Positions 26,501-35,500 of a stretch of DNA of 64,000 bases are shown here, in pieces. Below the pieces are notes generated by a model. It did not search any database. It had not been told where the DNA came from and worked only from the letters and a program-made list of their open reading frames with translations. This stretch comes from Apoderus coryli (taxonomy: Eukaryota; Arthropoda; Insecta; Coleoptera; Attelabidae). The DNA is taken from positions 7,316,001 to 7,380,000 of the forward strand of contig OU452204.1 in assembly GCA_911728435.2 (NCBI GenBank), read 5' to 3'. Positions within the stretch are counted from its first letter, which is position 1, and the number at the start of each line of letters is the position of its first letter. The position numbers were made by a program, and so were the translations under genes.

Positions 26501-29500
26501 AGTGTGTATGCAATTATTTTTTTTCAATTCATTGTTAAATATGTATGTAACAATATTTCTGATAGTGTCGGAGGTTGGGATTTTTTGCTAATGTGAGGGT
26601 TCAGAGAATATCTCACATGTTTATTTTACGGTACTATGTATATTAATGAGTGTGTGTTAATTGAGTTATTAATTGATAAAATGTTTGTATTTGTAATTTA
26701 ATTTTGTCCTGTAATTGATGTTTATACTGTTGGGCAGTAAATGTTTATTATTATTATTATCACCAGGATCCCCTTGAACCTTATATAGGGTTATCCGAAG
26801 TTTGATGGTTTAGAAGTTATTTGAACTTTATGATTTCGCCCAAGAAAAAGTTTTTTCTAGTCTTTCAGAATAAGGTAATGTTTATTTGAAGTAGCGATAA
26901 GAGTGCAACTGTGCAAAAAAAAAATCGAGATTCTACGCAAAATTTGCGAAAACTGAGTTTCAGTATAAACTGAGCCAATAGCCCAAAAACTACCTTGGTC
27001 GACAGGAAATCAATGTCTACCATAAAAATCTGTCAAATAATCATTACCCCGGAAGTGTAAACAAAAGGTGAAAGTTCGGTTAAGTGAAATTTCGCAAAAG
27101 TTCGATACGAGACAATCATTATAAGGTAGTACATTACTTTCTTTTATCTGAATTTTTTACGACCTGCTAATCGCCATCACAATGATTTACCTACCTAAAT
27201 TCTACCTGTATTAATCTTTGTTAATAATTATTATTAATCTTTATTAGCCATTAATCGGTATATATAAAAAATGTAATGTCAAATATTGTTATTTTAATAT
27301 GTTGTAAAATGTGTTTTATGCAATATCCAGACTATACAGACATTTTGAGAAAGACAAAAACAATTGTCGAAACGTCAATGTTATTAAGAATATATTAAAT
27401 GATTTATACAAATTAAAATATAAGTAGTTATTGACCTAAAATCAAGGAAAAAAAAATCCCTAAAACTTAAAAATTATATACATTGGTACGTCAATAAATG
27501 TATAAGCATTAACTTTGTAGGTCATTATAAAAATTAAACATCATAATAAATAAAATTTACTAAAAAGAATTCATTATAAACAACTACAATAACAATAACC
27601 AACTAAAGTAAATAAATACGTAATCATTGACAAGATAAACAAAGTCACATAAAAAAACAATAAAAACAGCACATATGCTATTTTTGGAAAAAAGTAGAAT
27701 TAAGAGTTTTAGGGGTAATGTTTATTAAGCATATTATGTAGAATCAAGCGTTTTAGGGTAATGTTTATTAAGCATATTGTAGCGAATTTTAGCTTGTGTC
27801 AATGTTGACAATATGTCAGATACGGTTAGGTTTTAAACGTAACATAACACACACTGTTAAAAATTGGGTGAGAAATACGTATGGTTTGTAGTAAACATAC
27901 ATGTTTTTTTTATGTAATAATAGGTAAATCTTAAAAATTCGCGAATATTGCCGATAATTTACCCATATCACGTATTTTTGCTTAGTAATATCGTAAAAAC
28001 GCGTCTACATACATTAGCTGTGCTTATAGACACTAGGTAAGTAAAAATGATTTGTTCATGTTGTAGGATAAAGTGTAATACTGTTAAAAATATGAATTGG
28101 TACCATCAATATCTACATAGAAATACACCCAGATAGAATTTTATTTGCGCCCGGAGAAACTGCACTTACCAGGTTAGTGTTTATAAAACCTATGCAATGC
28201 ATGTTTATAGGCATTTGTTCCTTAATTTTTAATTGATTTTTTTGTAATTTAAGACACTTCTAAGACTGAATTTACGTTTTGGTTTGTTAAGTATAGTATA
28301 GTAGGTACCTATTATTAGCCAAATATGGTAGCTCAAAATCAACAAATTTTAAATTCTAACCTAAATCTGGAAAATGTTAAAAAATTATGTTAAATAATTT
28401 CTTCCTTAATTTTAAATTGAATTTTTTTTTATATAACATTTCTAGTACATTTGTTAAAATTCGCATTGTATATGTTTTCGTGCCCAATGTAAGAAACTTC
28501 TAAGACTGAATATTTACGTTTTTGTTTGTAGAGTATAATATACTTAGTAGATCCATTAGGAAAATATGGCAGCTCAAAATCAATAAATTTTAAATTGTAA
28601 CTGCCTAAAACTTGGGAAATTTAAAAAATTATGTAAATCATTTCTTCCTTAATTTTTAATTGAATTTTTATGTATAACATTTCTAGTACATTTGTTAAAA
28701 TTCGCATTTGATATGTTTTCCAGCCTAATGTAAGAAACTTCTAAAACTGAAGTTACGTGTTTGTTTGTTAGGTAGGTACCTATTATTAGGAAAATATGGC
28801 AAGAAATTTTAGTTTTTAGTTTAGCATGTTTATAGCATTTATATTTTCGTTAAATATTAAAAATCATGAAAACTAGTAATTCTGTGTTTATTTTCAACAT
28901 ATAGGGTATAGAATTAACATGCATTTATTGAGTTTTTCGTCGCTTTTTAAACCAAATATAAACTGGGAAAGTAAAGAAAAATTTTTAAGTTATGAAAACC
29001 ACTGTAACCTAAAAGGAGAAATATTTTTTAGGCTGCAGTGGTTTTTATATAAAACTTAAAAAGTTGTTTTTAAATATTAATATTTTAAGGCATTTTTTTA
29101 CATGAAATGGTGAGTTATACTACTAAGTATATCGTTTGGTATAACAGTGCTTTCTTGTTTCTAGACTTTAACATATTCCTCTTTGTCATATAATAATTGA
29201 TGTTATAATAACCACTGATGATGAGGCTTGGAGCCTTGAAACATGTCTGGTTTTACTATTGACGCATAGAACGATTATTAAATTTATTTCGTGGTGTTGA
29301 CTTTCATTTCACACACAAAAGATCTGACTCCATTTCAGTATGGACTATTTTTCAGGTCTACAGAAACTATCTGGGTATATAGATCACCTGAAAATGTTGT
29401 ACAAATACGGTAAGTATAATGAAATATTCAGGTAAAATTTCAGTAAATTCACATAAATATTCATGAAAGTACAAAAAAAATACGTATAATTACGTTCTTA

Positions 29501-32500
29501 CTGTCCAAAAATGGTATTTTTCCCCCATTTTTTATGTAAGAACACTGTAAATTTTAAGTAAATTCTACTATTGTTTTTCGATCATTGTACATTTCCGGGC
29601 TTTACCGCAAAAATACGGTATTATTTAGACCGCGATTGTGTAAAGTACACGTGACTAAGCGTACTTTTATGTTGTAATTTTAAGGTTATTAGTGTATTTT
29701 TACATGACATGCAGCGTAATTTTCATATGTAATTTTACGATATTGTGTAATTGTACACCAAATTAAGTGTAACCTTAATTTGTAATTTTACGTTAATATT
29801 GTATTTTTACACTAAATGTGGCGTAATTTTAAATTGTAATATTTCGACTAATATTGTAGTTGTACGGTTAAGGTGGAAAATTACGTGAGGGAATGGTTGA
29901 ATAAAAATTACAGTAATATTTTCCGTAAATTTACTATTCTGTTTTAACAGTGCAGTATTTGAAATTTTGCATATAATCTAATATTTAAATAGGTAATATT
30001 GTGATGTGTTTGGATGGAAATACCACCAACGAAGCCTCGATTGGACACACTCTATAAACAATTGAATGCAAGTGGTGCATAACAAGTTGTTTTAATACAT
30101 CATTGATTTCATTAAATAATAAAAGATTCTTGCGGATCAATATTCTGTGAATAAAGCACAAAAAATAAAATAGCGATAAAAAATGAGACAATACATTTGC
30201 TTGACCTGTAGGTATATCCATTAATTTAAACTCACATTCTCACCTGATTTATACGGAAAACACAAAAGGGTAAATTTAATCGTTTTCTATAAATAAAGGT
30301 TAAATGCAAGTTGAAATTGAATTTCACAAAACCATTTATTTGAAATATTTTTCATAAAATTGCTGTTTGATTAATGATGAGATTTTCGAATAAATGTTGT
30401 GAACAGCAAAACTACTCCAACAAATATAATTCCAAACTCGACGCAGCCGTCTTCTATGCAGGGAGCGAAAGAAAATAGAATGTATTAACATTTTTTTAAT
30501 AACACCGAAACTCGGACCGAACTTCAATATACCTATATGAGGGTTGTCCTAGAATAGGCCTTTAATATAAAATATAATGCCCTCGCTCATCAATGCACGT
30601 TTGCCAGCGGCGCGGAAATTCTTCAATGACCTTCTCATTAACCATCCGAATCTATTCGGTAACTTCGGAGACTTTGCAGCATTGGAAAACGCAACCCCCT
30701 AAAGAAGTTCCTTCAGCTTGGGCAAGAGATTATCAGGTGGGCTTAGATCAGGACTATAAGCCGATTGCAGGAGATGTGTCCAGACGTATTGGTCGAAGAT
30801 TTGATGGTCGGTGTTGTGATATACAGGCGCGTATTATTGCAAAATGAACACACCATTTTGAAACAATACTGAATGCAGTTTACAAATTGTTGGGACAATT
30901 TAAGCTTTATATTTATTTTCGACTAAAGTGAAACAACCTACATTTCTATAAACTTGATACCAAGAAATTATGACTTATTATATAAATTAACATAGGCAAC
31001 AAGTTTATCAATAAATTGATGATAAAATAAGGCTGACATCTAAGTAATTAAAAATACTTATATATGATTACTTGGTTCATTTCATGATAACCTCAAATAC
31101 TTTTTCGCACAGATAGATTTTTGTAGTATTGTAGTAAGCAATGTTTATGTTCAATGTTGTTTGATAAATAAGTTGGTTTTATACTAGAAAAAAGATTTTA
31201 GATTTGGATAATATACACTGGACATAAAAATGATTGGAAATTAATTGGATGGTATTTTTGCTTACGAGATTAACGGTCTCTTTCAACATTTATATTTTAC
31301 AATCAATTATTAAACTATAATAATGATTAGTTTTAAAGGCAATTTGCTTGTTGCCTATGCGAAACCACGCGGCAATATTTAAGTTGCCATAAAAATACGT
31401 CTGGAAATGCATGGTTTTCAAGATACAAGGAGTTAAGATTTTTTGTGAATAACGTTTTTTTTAATTAAGTCAAATATCTCCTTACCGATTTCTTTGCAAT
31501 AGGGCAGCGTTGTTGCTAGAAATATGGCCCTACCTAGATCAAAATTATTAAGTCCAGTGGCGTTAGGGCGGCCACTTATTATTATTATATTCTTGAAAAA
31601 AAAAGTCAATCTCCACGAAACAAATATAATAGATCTCTGTACAAATTATTCTTCGAACCATACATGTTTCGGAGCACCAGGCCCCATACTTAGTGGTTAG
31701 TAAAATTGCAAAAAAGCTATTTTCCATTATGTTTTTAAAGTTATGTTTAATATTAGGAGAAATGAATAAACTTCATTACGCGGAAAAATTTTGTTAAAGT
31801 TTTAAGTTAAAATGAATTACATTTCATTTAATTACTTATGTTAAAATCAGGGTTGGACAAATTCTGATTTAAAAAAAATCAATTATTTTCATATAAATCA
31901 AAAAAATCATGGTTTATTTGATTCTTTTTAAATTTGTATTATTAAAATGTGATGCTTTATTCAAAATGAGGATTTTTTATTCATCAGCATTTAATTTATT
32001 ATTTCTGACTTTATGATTACTATAATTTGTCTAAACAAAACTAGGAATAGAAAAGGAGTCCCAATTAGTATTTTTATATAAGTTCTTCAATAAAAATTGA
32101 AAATAATTTGTTTTTCTGTTGTTTTGCATTGTTCTTTTTTTAACTGTTTTGAGCGTTTTGTCTATTTCTTAGGTTTAATAGGTAATAGATATTATAAAAT
32201 ATAAATAATATTATAATACTAAGACAGCTTGTGTGAATTAAAAGCGGAATATTTAGCAAATTTATGGTTTGATTTTAAATATGATTTTTATTAAAAAATC
32301 AGTTGATTTTAATCAATTGATTTAAATCAGCCCAACCCTGGTTAAAATTTTTAAAACAAATCAGATTAGACAATACATACATACATAGTTTTAATATAAT
32401 TTTTCTTCTTATAAATCATGTAAAGAAACAATTAAGTACATTGCATTACAAAAAAAAGAGTATCTAATTCTTTAATTTTAAATGATTTATAAGAAGGAAA

Positions 32501-35500
32501 ATATAATAAAACTCAAGTAATGAGTAATGCTGATTTATTTTGACAATTTTTAAGAATTTAACAATTTTCACATAAGTAATTAAAAGAATATGTAATTTAA
32601 TGGGAATAAAAGTCAACCTCCACGAAAATATACGATACACGATATTTTCGTGGAGGTTGACTTTTATTCCCATTAAATTAACTTACTCCACTCCAGGATG
32701 GACTACTTTTTTAAGATGAATATGTAATTCATTTTAACTTAAAACATTTTTTTTTGCGTAATGAAGTTAATACATTTCTCCTAATATAAACATACTACTA
32801 ACTTTAAAAACATAATGAAAAATAGCCAGTATTTTGACAGATAATGCGAGCAACATGGCCAGTAGCGAATCGTCCAATTATCCCATACTTACAATAAACA
32901 AAGAAAAATATCCGTTACTAGCTGAAGAAATGACAGATGCTCTAGACATTGTTTCCAAATATGTTGCAGACACAGAATTATTACCATTACTAATTAATTT
33001 GGAGGCTAAGTCAGACTCTTCACAAAACTTTGTTTTCAGAGGAAATAATCAAAAACGTAACAGCAGTACAGTGGTAGATATCTGAAGATGTTTCAGAAAT
33101 TAAGCAAGTGCTTCCTATAGTGATTTCTGTTTTGGGCACCTGTCCATCCTCTGTTGATATCGAAAGGATGTTTTCTACCTATGGACTTGGCAGTGACAAA
33201 GCAGCCAAACTAGTATTTCTATTTAAGCATTATAAATATTTTTTTGTATTAAAAATATTTTTTACGTTTTATTTTTGTATTAGCCAGCTGTTCTTTTCGA
33301 TTATTATAATAGAATAATAAATGTGCGTCTGGGATTTATTTCTTTTCTTTTATGAACAAATACATTATAAGAGTTAAAATGTCAAAACTCTTTTTTAAAT
33401 TAATCATGGTTTTAAAAAAATCTGATTTTATTATGTGAACACACTGTAGATATGATTACCTATACGTTTAAGATATAATAATACTTAATATAAACCCGAT
33501 CATAAAAGGCAATATAAAAATTCCATATCAGCAATATCGAACATTCAGTTTTATTCATATTTTAAACATCGTAAAAACGTGAAACGTGGTATAGAATATT
33601 TTTATCGCTACTTAATAACATATAAAACAGTGTAAATTGCATTTAGTTAAAAAATATACCGCATTTCCGTGCCAAGATGATAAAATTAACCACAACTGTA
33701 TAACACCGATATGTATAGGTACATAGATCATTAGAAAATCTTATGAATCTTGTTAGCTCTATTAATCTTAAAATAAAAAAAAACATTTCCAATGAATGAA
33801 CAATATTCCAAATTTTACCTTACTTTATTTGATTTTAACGTGTATTTGTGATGTCCTCAATAACAGTGGCGAAGCGTCCATGTAACCACTGTTACCTTTG
33901 GTAACAGTTAAAAATCTTGAAAATAAATATTTTATGCCTACAAACTGTAAAATAATAATTTTATTTATTTCTTTTTACCAACAGCAATATGTAATAATTT
34001 TAAATCATTCATTATCATAAGTGAGCTATCGCTGTAAAGTAAATAAAAAATGCTTTAAAATGATGTATCACTCGACCCCTACTGATATAGGAAAATTTAG
34101 TGGTTGACAACCCCTATCACAAAATCTACTGGCTTCATCCTAACAGAATAGTATGTTAAGGGCTCTACCTATATGCGGATTTAACTCCACCATAGTTGCG
34201 ATATTTTAAGGTTGACTCCGAAACATGTCCCTTTGAATAAAGAATTTTAAAAATTAATAGTGGAGACGACGAAATTGTTGCATTGTAATAAATAATAATG
34301 TAACCTATGTTGATTTTAAATCTTCGAGAAAAAAATTTCGTCGCACAGGTGATATATTTTAGATTATAATGTACAGCATCAAATGCAGTGTACTATAAAT
34401 TATGGAGGCGATATCGATAGTTTAACTTTCGGGAAAGTTTTGGAGTAACACAACCGATTTTTTTTTATATTTACCAGAAACCCGTGGGGACTTTATGCCA
34501 TTCCTATTTATTTTTGTTTGACAGTAAACGTATGACGTTAAAAAAATTCCCATTAGGTTACTATTTACTTTTTAATTACGATTTCGAAAATAACTTATTG
34601 TACTTATTAATAAAATAATTTTTATTTCGAACGTGGTGCGTTAGAGCGAAAAACTACAAGAGGCACTTTTTAAGCAGAATTAATCTGGCGAACGGTACAA
34701 ATATTCGAAAAAAACAAGAGGAGTACAGCTTTTCTTGCTAAACATAAACACGCCCGATACGAACGCCACTGATCTAAGTGCTTTAGAAAACAAGATTGTA
34801 CTTGTAAATATGATATTTACTTATACATTTACGTGTACTAAATCCCATTGCAATATATCTCGACGGGGTTTTGATAAAAAATGTAACATAAAACTATTAG
34901 ATTTAGATGACTTATTGTACTGATTAATAAAATAATTTTTATTTCTAAAACGGTTCGCGTCAAAGCGAAAAAGTTCACGAGACACTATTTAAGCTACATT
35001 AATCTGACTTCAAGACGGTGATTCTTATTTTCGAAATAAGCAGTGCCGTACAGTTTTTTTTACCATTTCGGGAAAATTGTATGTAAAATCAATAGAACCG
35101 TTAATTAAATGTATTATGTGTATTGTTTTTATGGTTTTATTGATTTTACATACAATTTTCATGAAATGGTAAGCACCCATATTTTAAGACTTTTTAGGGT
35201 GATTGGTACAATGTCTCATTCTTGTTTTCAGGCCCGAATTACATTGCCTACTCTATTTATTAATTCTAAGTTCTCTGCACATTGTAATTTAGCTTTCCTG
35301 ACGGTTGTATGGCCACTGATGATGAATCTTGAAGCATGCTTGGTAATATAGTTGTTTTATTTCGTAGAGGATTGACTTTAATTTCTATTAAATAGGATTG
35401 ACTCCAGAATGGACTACTTCCTTTAATATCCTTAAATGATTATTCGTAATTCTTACAATTATTGTCCAGAAAATTATTTAAACATTTTTAAAAATAAGTA

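Larger units (their letters stand above)
27849..29951. mobile_element. Candidate element with CACTGTTAAAA ends and subterminal motif array
   Basis: CACTGTTAAAA at about 27850 is inverted at 29941-29951 (TTTTAACAGTG). Just inside the right end (about 29580-29900) a degenerate GTAATTTTAC / GTATTTTTAC motif recurs at least eight times, a typical layout for transposase-binding subterminal repeats. No transposase is seen. A 240-bp tandem repeat and a copy of the GATGATGAG repeat lie inside. No convincing target duplication was found, so the unit is tentative. Confidence 0.4.

Noticed and set aside
28215..28800. CRISPR-like array
   Set aside because: The period is 240 bp with no constant short repeats or unique spacers; a eukaryotic tandem repeat.
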